A stretch of DNA of 64,000 nucleotides, taken from assembly GCF_037478305.1 (NCBI RefSeq), contig NZ_JBBGAZ010000004.1, forward strand, positions 1 through 64,000, read 5' to 3'. Below, in pieces: positions 32,091 to 38,923 of the stretch. A model generated the notes under the pieces. That model saw nothing but the letters and a program-made list of their open reading frames with translations, was not told where the DNA came from and made no database searches. The position numbers were made by a program, and so were the translations under genes. Position 1 is the stretch's first letter; the number at the start of each line of letters is the position of its first letter. This DNA comes from Cognatishimia coralii (lineage in GTDB: Bacteria > Pseudomonadota > Alphaproteobacteria > Rhodobacterales > Rhodobacteraceae).

Positions 32091-32221
32091 ACTCTCTCCC
32101 CTTTGCCGCAGGCTTGCGAGACCCAGATGAGAGGTCAAGACAAGCGTGGCGTCAAGCAGGGGGCGCATTGCCATTTGGGAGAAACGCCCGGACCGCGTAA
32201 ACTGGCCCTAAGGAGCCAGCC

Positions 32222-32650
32222 ATGTCGCAAAACAAAACCACCGCCACCGCCGCCGACCCCCGCGCCTTTGTCGAGGCAATCGAACACCCCACCCGGCGCG
32301 CCGATGGGCTTGTGTTGCTGGACCTCTTTGCCGAGGTCTCGGGCTTTCAGCCGGTCATGTGGGGCGGCAGTATCGTGGGCTATGGCCGCTATCACTATCG
32401 CTACAAAACGGGGCGCGAAGGGGATTTTCTGGCCACCGGTTTCAGCCCGCGCAAGGCGAACCTCTCGATCTATATCATGCCGGGCTATCAGGATTATTCC
32501 GAGATCATGGGGCGGTTGGGCAAGCACAAGCTGGGCAAAAGCTGCCTCTATGTGAACAAGCTTGCGGATATTGATCTGGACGTGCTGCGGGAGTTGATCG
32601 CGGCGGGCTTGCGGGATTTGGATAAGATTTGGAAGGTTGAGTCGGGCTAA
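32222..32650 (+). CDS. DUF1801 domain protein
   Basis: A 142-residue soluble protein with the DUF1801 pattern: MWGGSIVGYGRYHYRYKTGREGDF is typical, followed by FSPRKANLSIYIMPGY and GKHKLGKSCLYVNKLADIDLDVLRELI. The fold is predicted related to YdhG/YjbR-like domains; function unknown. The start follows AAGGAGCC. It is a monocistronic plus-strand gene. Confidence 0.85.
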   Translation: MSQNKTTATAADPRAFVEAIEHPTRRADGLVLLDLFAEVSGFQPVMWGGSIVGYGRYHYRYKTGREGDFLATGFSPRKANLSIYIMPGYQDYSEIMGRLGKHKLGKSCLYVNKLADIDLDVLRELIAAGLRDLDKIWKVESG

Positions 32651-32671
32651 ACCTGCTAAACGCAAGATCCT

Positions 32672-32914
32672 ATGTTGTTATTAGATTCGATTTTGAAAAT
32701 TGGCACATTGAAGGCCCTAGCAGTTTGGATTGCTTCCATACCCCTGTTTTTGTTGCTGCCACGAGTAGATGAAAACTTGGCTCTATATGTATTCTGGCTT
32801 GCATCATCTATGTGGGGGTGCAGTTCAGTCGTGCTAATGTTGCAAGGATTGCATTTCTTGATCCGCGGGATATTGCGGCTTGGCCAAGGGATCTGGGTGA
32901 GACTTGGAAGGTGA
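32672..32914 (+). CDS. Small membrane protein of unknown function
   Basis: An 80-residue ORF with hydrophobic stretches LAVWIASIPLFLLLP (about 16-30) and YVFWLASSMWGCSSVVLMLQGLHFLI (about 39-64), and a basic tail. I do not recognise a family. It is AT-richer than its neighbours and starts 21 bases after the DUF1801 gene, with only a weak ribosome-binding site (CGCAAGATCCT). It might be co-transferred with the next gene. Confidence 0.5.
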   Translation: MLLLDSILKIGTLKALAVWIASIPLFLLLPRVDENLALYVFWLASSMWGCSSVVLMLQGLHFLIRGILRLGQGIWVRLGR

Positions 32915-32968
32915 GGCGGGGTAGGTATCCGCCATAGTGTTCCAGCTTTTTTGTGGTATGCCTTGATA

Positions 32969-33367
32969 ATGAATAGTTTCCAAAAATTTACTTTAGTGGT
33001 CGTTTTCGCATTTGTTGCGCCACAGTCATTCGCAAATCCAACTGCTGGTCAGGTAATTTGGGAGTATTGCTCCACAAAGGATGGGAAGATCGGCGGCGCG
33101 TTCTGTCTCGGCTTCGCCACAGGCCTCATTGACGGAGCAACAGGTGGTGCGTTGAAAATGACGCATCATCTTGAGGGTGACCTTTCAGAAGCCGAGTTCG
33201 CTAACAACCTTGAATCAGGGCTAAACTTCTGCGTTCCTTCGACGGTGACCAAAGGTGAAATGGTAAAGACTTTCATAGACTATTTGGAGCGCTCGCCCGA
33301 TGAACTCCAAAGACCTGCCGTTCAGCTCTATTTAGAAGCGATGTCTGAGAAGTACCCTTGTACCTAG
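32969..33367 (+). CDS. Rap1a/Tai-like exported protein
   Basis: A 132-residue protein with a signal peptide (about 1-22, ending QSFA). The mature part has the cysteine pattern of the Rap1a/Tai family: WEYCSTKDG, GAFCLGFATGLIDG, NFCVPSTVTKGEMVKTFIDYL and a terminal KYPC. Founders of the family are periplasmic immunity proteins against type VI amidase effectors. Many homologs are orphans with unknown roles, and no toxin gene is adjacent here. The sequence is clearly AT-richer than surrounding genes, suggesting recent acquisition. Confidence 0.75.
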   Translation: MNSFQKFTLVVVFAFVAPQSFANPTAGQVIWEYCSTKDGKIGGAFCLGFATGLIDGATGGALKMTHHLEGDLSEAEFANNLESGLNFCVPSTVTKGEMVKTFIDYLERSPDELQRPAVQLYLEAMSEKYPCT

Positions 33368-33434
33368 GTTCCACCCAAATTCTGGACAAACCCCGCCCCT
33401 TGTGACAAGAGCGCTCCGTACTCTGGAGACTCTC

Positions 33435-34760
33435 ATGACCACCACCCGTTTCGCCCCATCCCCTACGGGCTATATCCACGTCGGCAACCTGCGGACCGCG
33501 CTCATGAACTATCTGATCGCGCGCAAGGCGGGCGGCACGTTCATTCTGCGGATCGATGACACGGATCCTGAACGCTCTAAGCAGGAATATGTGGATGCGA
33601 TCCAGCAGGATCTGGAGTGGCTGGGCCTGACCTGGGACAAGATCGAACACCAATCCGCGCGGCTCGATCGCTATGATGCGGCGGCGGATAAGCTGCGCGA
33701 GATGGGCCGGTTCTATGAGTGTTTTGAAACCCCGACCGAACTAGATCTGAAACGTAAGAAGCAGCTCAATATGGGCAAGCCGCCGGTCTACGATCGCGGT
33801 GCGCTGGCTCTGTCAGAAGACGAGAAAGCCGCGCTGCGGGCGGACCGTGGAAACGGCCACTGGCGCTTCAAGCTGGATCAGGAACGCATCAACTGGGTCG
33901 ATGGCGTGTTGGGAGAGATCTCGATTGACGCGGCCTCTGTGTCCGATCCGGTGCTGATCCGTGGGGACGGGCAGTATCTCTACACGCTGGCCTCTGTGGT
34001 GGATGACACCGAGATGGGCGTGACCCATGTTGTGCGCGGCTCGGACCACGTGACCAACACGGCGACCCAGATCCAGATGATCGAGGCGCTGGGCGGTGTG
34101 GTGCCGACCTTTGCGCACCATTCCCTGCTGACCGGCTCGCAAGGCGAGAGCCTGTCCAAACGTCTGGGCACCCTCAGCCTGCGCGACTTGCGCGAGGGTG
34201 GGGTGGAGCCTGAGGCGCTGCTGAGCCTCATGGCGCGTCTGGGATCGAGCCATCCGGTCGAGCTGCGCGCGTCCTTGGATGAGATCGCCGAGGGCTTTGA
34301 TATCGACCAATTCGGCTCTGCGCCGACCAAGTTTGACGTCGAAGACCTCTACCCGCTGACCGCCCGCCATCTGGGCGCACAGCCTTTGGCCGCTGTCTCG
34401 GACGATGTCGCATCTGCGGGCGTGGACGGAGCCGAAGCCGAGGCCTTCTGGGCCGTGATCCGCGAAAACATCACCACTCGCAAAGACATCGCCGCTTGGG
34501 CCGACCTCTTTGCCAATGGTGCCGATCCTGTGATTGACGATGAAGACAAAGACTTCGTCGCCGAGGCGCTGGCCTTGCTGCCCGAAGGTCCGTTTGACGC
34601 AGACACCTGGGGCGTTTGGACCAAGGCTGTCAAAGAAGCGACAGGCCGCAAAGGCCGAGGCCTGTTCATGCCTCTGCGCAAGGCGCTGACGGGTCAGAGC
34701 CATGGGCCGGATATGTCCGCCGTTCTTCCTCTGCTTAAGGTGATCAAGGCAAAGGGGTAA
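33435..34760 (+). CDS. gltX: Glutamyl-tRNA synthetase
   Basis: Class I synthetase that charges tRNA-Glu, and in organisms using GatCAB also tRNA-Gln. The 441 residues begin RFAPSPTGYIHVGNLRTAL, with the HIGH motif as HVGN at 15-18. The KMSKS loop reads SLSKR at 239-243, lacking the usual first Lys. GSDHVTNTATQ and VLRIDDTD-like segments fit GluRS. Alphaproteobacteria often have two gltX paralogs with altered specificity, and this variant loop fits the second type; that is inference. The ATG at 33435 has GGAG upstream. Confidence 0.92.
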   Translation: MTTTRFAPSPTGYIHVGNLRTALMNYLIARKAGGTFILRIDDTDPERSKQEYVDAIQQDLEWLGLTWDKIEHQSARLDRYDAAADKLREMGRFYECFETPTELDLKRKKQLNMGKPPVYDRGALALSEDEKAALRADRGNGHWRFKLDQERINWVDGVLGEISIDAASVSDPVLIRGDGQYLYTLASVVDDTEMGVTHVVRGSDHVTNTATQIQMIEALGGVVPTFAHHSLLTGSQGESLSKRLGTLSLRDLREGGVEPEALLSLMARLGSSHPVELRASLDEIAEGFDIDQFGSAPTKFDVEDLYPLTARHLGAQPLAAVSDDVASAGVDGAEAEAFWAVIRENITTRKDIAAWADLFANGADPVIDDEDKDFVAEALALLPEGPFDADTWGVWTKAVKEATGRKGRGLFMPLRKALTGQSHGPDMSAVLPLLKVIKAKG

Positions 34761-34813
34761 CGGATTTTCCAAAAATCCGTGCCTGCGGCGCGAGTATTTT
34801 TCGCAAGATGAAA
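34760..34813 (+). repeat. GAGTATTT composite element, copy 5
   Basis: Directly after the gltX stop, ACGGATTTT and AAAATCCGT form a hairpin (34760-34780). A GCCTGCGGC hairpin follows, then GAGTATTTTTCGCAAGATGA at 34792-34811, followed by AA. Same architecture as the copies after sseB and rlmJ. Confidence 0.7.
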
Positions 34814-34910
34814 CAGAGGCCTCGCGATCTGCGGCTCCTCTGTGCATTTTTGCAGATTGGCAATCAAAGCTGTGCGTGATTTTCTTGCCGCGTGAGTGAG
34901 AGGTGAGATC

Positions 34911-36299
34911 ATGGCAGACGCATCTGCAAAGTTCCTGACGGGCAATCTGTTCAAACATGTCACGGTGATGTCCCTGACGGCGTCGATCGGGCTGGTCGCG
35001 ATCTTTTTGGTCGACCTTGTGGACATGATCTTTATCTCGATGCTGGGACGGGATGAGCTGGCCGCTGCGGTTGGTTACGCGGGTGCGATCCTGTTTTTTA
35101 CCACCGCCTTCAGCATCGGCATGGCGATCTCGGCCGGGGCTTTGGTGGCGAGGGCTTTGGGCGAGGGCGATCAGCATAAAGCGCGCCGTCGCGCGGCGAC
35201 TTCAACCATCTATGGTTTTGTTATTGCGTCTATTTTTTCGGCCGTCGTTTGGTTTAATCTGGAAAGCCTCGCGACCTTGATGGGGGCCTCGGGCCCGACT
35301 TTGGAGCTGTCTGTTCACTATATGCAGATCATCGTGCCGAGCCTGCCGATCCTCATGCTCGGCATGGTCGGCGGCGCGATCCTGAGGGCGCATGGAGACG
35401 CCCGACGCGCGATGATGGCGACGCTTTTGGGCGGCGTGGTGAATGGTGTGCTTGATCCGATCCTGATCTTTGGTCTGGGGCTTGATCTAACCGGTGCAGC
35501 TCTCGCCTCGGTCGCCGCGCGGTTCACCATCGGGTTTTGTTCTATGTATCCGGTATTCAAACACTATGGCGGCTTTGACAAACCCACGAGCGCCGAAATG
35601 CGCGTCGATCTGCCTGATATCGCGGCCATTGCCGGCCCCGCGATCCTGACGCAGTTCGCGACCCCCATTGGGCAGGCCTTCGTCACCCGTTCCATGTCGG
35701 AATTCGGCGAAGAGGCGGTTGCGGGCATGGCCATCGTTGGCCGTCTGGTCCCTGTAGCCTTTGGCGCGATCTTTGCGCTTTCGGGCGCAGTCGGCCCGAT
35801 CATCGGCCAGAACTATGGGGCAGGGCAGCACGATCGGGTGCGCGGCGCCTTCCGAGACGCGATGATCTTTACAGCGCTTTGGGTCGTGGGGGCTGCGCTT
35901 TTGTTGTTCCTTCTGCGCGTGCCGCTGGCGGGGCTGTTTAACGCCGAAGGTATGGCCGTTACGCTCTTGTTCCTTTTCTGCGGTCCGCTTGCGTTGATGT
36001 ATGTCTTTGACGGTCTGATCTTTGTCGGCAACGCGTCCTTCAATAACCTCGGCCATCCGTTTTATTCGACCATGATCAACTGGGGGCGTCAGACCCTTGG
36101 CACCATCCCTTGCGTCACCATAGGCGCCACGCTTTGGGGCGCGCCGGGTATCCTGATCGGTCAGGCTGTCGGGGGCGCGATCTTTGGCTTGATCTCACTA
36201 TTCCTTGTGCTGCGCGTCATGGGTGTTCGCAAACCGCACGAACAGGGCGCGTTCGCGCGCGAGGGCCGTCAGATGAGCCTCTGGCACGGGCGGCGCTAA
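34911..36299 (+). CDS. MATE family efflux transporter
   Basis: A 462-residue, 12-helix multidrug and toxin extrusion pump that exports organic cations using Na+ or H+ gradients. It shows the two MATE repeats: LVDLVDMIFISMLGRDELAAAVGYA in the first and QAFVTRSMSEFGEEAVAGMAIVGRL in the second. GAVGPIIGQNYGAGQ, typical of the family, follows. The start ATG follows GAGAGGTGAG. It ends in a four-base overlap with the convergent cyclotransferase gene. Substrates cannot be inferred. Confidence 0.9.
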   Translation: MADASAKFLTGNLFKHVTVMSLTASIGLVAIFLVDLVDMIFISMLGRDELAAAVGYAGAILFFTTAFSIGMAISAGALVARALGEGDQHKARRRAATSTIYGFVIASIFSAVVWFNLESLATLMGASGPTLELSVHYMQIIVPSLPILMLGMVGGAILRAHGDARRAMMATLLGGVVNGVLDPILIFGLGLDLTGAALASVAARFTIGFCSMYPVFKHYGGFDKPTSAEMRVDLPDIAAIAGPAILTQFATPIGQAFVTRSMSEFGEEAVAGMAIVGRLVPVAFGAIFALSGAVGPIIGQNYGAGQHDRVRGAFRDAMIFTALWVVGAALLLFLLRVPLAGLFNAEGMAVTLLFLFCGPLALMYVFDGLIFVGNASFNNLGHPFYSTMINWGRQTLGTIPCVTIGATLWGAPGILIGQAVGGAIFGLISLFLVLRVMGVRKPHEQGAFAREGRQMSLWHGRR

Positions 36300-36850
36300 A
36301 CCGAAATTCCAAGCCGTTTTAGTTCGGCGTCCACCATTGCGGTCTCGTGAGGCGCGAGCTTTTGGTGGCGCGGATATTTCGGAACATCCCGGTCATTGTC
36401 GATTGGATGATCCCAGCCTGCCGTCGTGTCAAAAAACGCGCGCACGCCGCTTTCGCCGAACTCTTTGAGAAATCCCTGAATGACCACGTCCAGATAGCTG
36501 AGCAGGATCGGCCCCTTCTCCAGCTGCAACTTAGGCGCAGGCTTTGGCACGACATAGATCGCTAGCTCTGGATCATCGTCGCGTGCGTGCTTCACGCGAT
36601 CCGTACTCAGCCGATCATAGCCATATTCCCGCGCGTCCAGTTGCGCCCAATCGCCGTCGGGCACGTGCGCGATCAGACCCTGGATCGCACAGCCGTCCTG
36701 GGGCTCAATCGACAGGAAGGGATGCGGCCTTAGGGGCGTCATTTGCCAGACACGTCGCCAGCCTTGCAGCTCTGCGGTCGAGGTCTCACTATACGTATGC
36801 GTATGGATATTCACGAGGCTGCCATAGCCAAAAAAGAAGGGTCTGCTCAT
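36296..36850 (-). CDS. Gamma-glutamylcyclotransferase-like protein
   Basis: A 184-residue protein of the GGCT/AIG2 fold. It opens with PFFFGYGSLVN, the substrate-binding YGSL motif, and contains LDAREYGYDRL, where the catalytic Glu is expected. Members release 5-oxoproline from gamma-glutamyl amines or act in glutathione breakdown; the true substrate here is unknown. The start at 36850 is chosen because the YGSL motif normally lies near the N-terminus; the frame is open for another 27 codons. Confidence 0.8.
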   Translation of the reverse strand: MSRPFFFGYGSLVNIHTHTYSETSTAELQGWRRVWQMTPLRPHPFLSIEPQDGCAIQGLIAHVPDGDWAQLDAREYGYDRLSTDRVKHARDDDPELAIYVVPKPAPKLQLEKGPILLSYLDVVIQGFLKEFGESGVRAFFDTTAGWDHPIDNDRDVPKYPRHQKLAPHETAMVDAELKRLGISV

Positions 36851-37085
36851 GGGCGAAATGAGGCGGTTTTTGAGGCGCGAGTCAATTGCAAAAACCGGCA
36901 TGCAGTTGCATGCCAGCCGCATATGCTCCATGTCGTTTTCTCGCGTCTAACTAAGTATCATGAGGAAGATGCGTGCATAATTATTAAGCAGATTCATGAT
37001 CTTACGAAAAAGTGTCGAATGTCGTTTTTCGCGTCGTATTTTGCCTTGAACCGGTCGGTTTTCCTGCATAACGTTAAGGAACATG
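36851..37085. other. AT-rich intergenic region with an 18-bp palindrome
   Basis: No gene is seen between the cyclotransferase start and the glycine riboswitch. The stretch is AT-rich and must hold both divergent promoters. A perfect palindrome, GGCATGCA-GT-TGCATGCC, lies at 36897-36914, 47 bases upstream of the cyclotransferase start, and could be an operator. A possible gcv promoter is TTGAAC at 37046 with CATAAC at 37067, but the 15-base spacing makes it weak. Confidence 0.5.
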
Positions 37086-37243
37086 GTGACTCGGGAGAAC
37101 CGATTTAGTTCGGTGCCGAAGGAGCAACCGCCCCGGAAACTCTCAGGCCGATGGGACCGAGACCGCCATGAATGAACTCTGGAGAGAGGCGCGAAATGCG
37201 TCCGCCGAAGGGATAACGATCTCAGGCGAAAGGACAGAGGGGG
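37086..37243 (+). promoter_or_regulatory. Tandem glycine riboswitch
   Basis: Two glycine aptamers lie in series. The first (about 37086-37168) contains TCGGGAGAACC, GCCGAAGGAGCAACCGCC, GGAAACTCTCAGGC and GGGACCGAGACCGCC. The second (about 37172-37243) contains CTCTGGAGAGAGGC, CGCCGAAGGGATAACGATCT, CAGGCGAAAGGACAGAGGGGG. The short linker and the gcvT gene 80 bases downstream are the canonical arrangement. Glycine binding normally turns the operon on, so that surplus glycine is used as a carbon and one-carbon source. Confidence 0.95.
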
Positions 37244-37324
37244 CATCGCGCGCATGGGTGACATGCGCTTTGTGATGCCGGGTGCTTTTTCGATGAAATT
37301 GCCTCCGGAATGGAGGAACGAGTG

Positions 37325-38458
37325 ATGGCTGAAACCGGTGACCTGCACCGCACGGCTTTGTACGACATGCACGTTGGCCTTGGGGCCAAAATGGTGCCAT
37401 TCGCGGGCTATGATATGCCGGTGCAATACCCGATGGGGGTGATGAAAGAACACCTGCATTGCCGCGCCGAGGCAGGTTTGTTTGACGTAAGCCATATGGG
37501 GCAGGTGATCCTGCGCGGGTCGAGCTACGAGGCTATTGCCACTGCGTTTGAGACGCTGGTTCCCATGGATGTTCTGGGCTTGGGCGAGGGGCGTCAGCGC
37601 TATGGGTTGTTCACCAATGAGGCGGGCGGGATCGAGGATGATCTGATGTTTGCCAACCGTGGTGATCATCTGTTTGTGGTCGTGAATGCGGCCTGCAAAG
37701 AGGCCGACATCACTCGCATGAAAGCCGCGCTTGAGCCGCAGATCGTGGTCGAGGTCATCACGGATCGCGCATTGATCGCCTTGCAGGGCCCGGCGGCGGA
37801 AACCGCGTTGTCGCGTCTGAATCCAGCGGCTGCTGATATGAAATTCATGGACGTCGCGACACTGGAATTGCAGGGCGTGGACTGTTGGGTCTCGCGCTCT
37901 GGCTACACCGGCGAGGACGGTTACGAAATCTCTGTGCCCGAAGGCTCGGCCGTTGCCCTCTGCGAAGCCTTGCTCGCAATGGAAGAGGTCGCGCCCATCG
38001 GTCTTGGCGCGCGCGACAGCCTGAGGCTGGAGGCCGGACTTTGCTTTTATGGCAACGACATCGACGCACAAAGCGACCCAGGTGCCGCGGGCCTGACATG
38101 GGCCATCCAAAAAGTGCGCCGCGCGGGCGGCGATCGCGCCGGAGGCTTCCCGGGATCCGACCATATCCTCAAGGTTCTCAGTGAAGGGGCCAGCCGCAAA
38201 CGCGTTGGCTTGCTGCCCGAAGGCCGCGCCCCAATGCGCGCGGGCACGCAGATATTTGCCAGCGAGGAAGCAGAAACCCCCATCGGCGCGGTCACATCAG
38301 GCGGCTTTGGCCCCTCGGTCAACGGCCCGGTCGCCATGGGCTATGTCACAGCCGACCTCGCCTCTGAGGGCACGCAACTCTTTGGCGAAGTGCGCAATAA
38401 ACGCATGCCGCTCAAGGTCGCCAAACTTCCCTTCATCCCCGCCAACTTCAAACGTTAA
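37325..38458 (+). CDS. gcvT: Glycine cleavage system aminomethyltransferase (T protein)
   Basis: Transfers the methylene group from the aminomethyl-lipoyl H protein to tetrahydrofolate and releases ammonia. The 377 residues include LGAKMVPFAGYDMPVQYPMG, FDVSHMGQVILRG, SRSGYTGEDGYEISVP, and GARDSLRLEAGLCFYGND. The ATG at 37325, with GGAGG upstream, is favoured over an in-frame ATG at 37310. It is the first gene of gcvT-gcvH-gcvP under the glycine riboswitch. The L protein is not in the window. Confidence 0.96.
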   Translation: MAETGDLHRTALYDMHVGLGAKMVPFAGYDMPVQYPMGVMKEHLHCRAEAGLFDVSHMGQVILRGSSYEAIATAFETLVPMDVLGLGEGRQRYGLFTNEAGGIEDDLMFANRGDHLFVVVNAACKEADITRMKAALEPQIVVEVITDRALIALQGPAAETALSRLNPAAADMKFMDVATLELQGVDCWVSRSGYTGEDGYEISVPEGSAVALCEALLAMEEVAPIGLGARDSLRLEAGLCFYGNDIDAQSDPGAAGLTWAIQKVRRAGGDRAGGFPGSDHILKVLSEGASRKRVGLLPEGRAPMRAGTQIFASEEAETPIGAVTSGGFGPSVNGPVAMGYVTADLASEGTQLFGEVRNKRMPLKVAKLPFIPANFKR

Positions 38459-38476
38459 GCCAACAGGAGACACCCC

Positions 38477-38836
38477 ATGAAATTCACCGAAGAGCACGAA
38501 TGGCTCCGCGAAGAAGACGGCCTGATTGTCGTCGGCATCACTGAGCACGCAGCCGAGCAATTGGGCGATGTGGTGTTCGTCGAACTGCCCGAGACTGACA
38601 CTGAGGTCAGCAAGGACGATGAGGTCTGTGTGATCGAATCCGTCAAAGCGGCGTCTGACATCCTCGCGCCCATCGACGGTGAAATCGTCGAGGTCAATGA
38701 GGCCCTCGTGGACGAGCCCGGCAAGGTGAACGAAGACCCTCTGGGCGATGCATGGTTCTTCAAAATGAAGGCGGCCGATGCAAGCCAGATGGACGATATG
38801 ATGGACGAAGCCGCCTACAAAGACTTCATCGGCTAA
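38477..38836 (+). CDS. gcvH: Glycine cleavage system H protein
   Basis: The lipoylated shuttle that carries the aminomethyl group between P, T and L proteins. The 119 residues contain FTEEHEWLREEDGLIVVGIT and the lipoylation site VCVIESVKAASDILAP, where the Lys of ESVKAAS is modified. GEIVEVNEAL follows. It lies 18 bases after gcvT with ribosome-binding site AGGAG. Length is normal. Confidence 0.97.
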   Translation: MKFTEEHEWLREEDGLIVVGITEHAAEQLGDVVFVELPETDTEVSKDDEVCVIESVKAASDILAPIDGEIVEVNEALVDEPGKVNEDPLGDAWFFKMKAADASQMDDMMDEAAYKDFIG

Positions 38837-38923
38837 GGCCACCAAACTTTGCGGGCGTGACGCCCAATCCCCTAGGGGCCACTTGGCCCCGCTCATAACC
38901 TGTACCCGTATCCGGAGGCCAAT

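Noticed and set aside
33813..35177. 454-codon minus-strand frame across gltX and the MATE gene
   Set aside because: Antisense to two well-supported genes and spans the intergenic gap without a ribosome-binding site.
36947..38164. 405-codon minus-strand frame across the glycine riboswitch and gcvT
   Set aside because: It runs antisense through a structured RNA and a conserved gene; no protein family.
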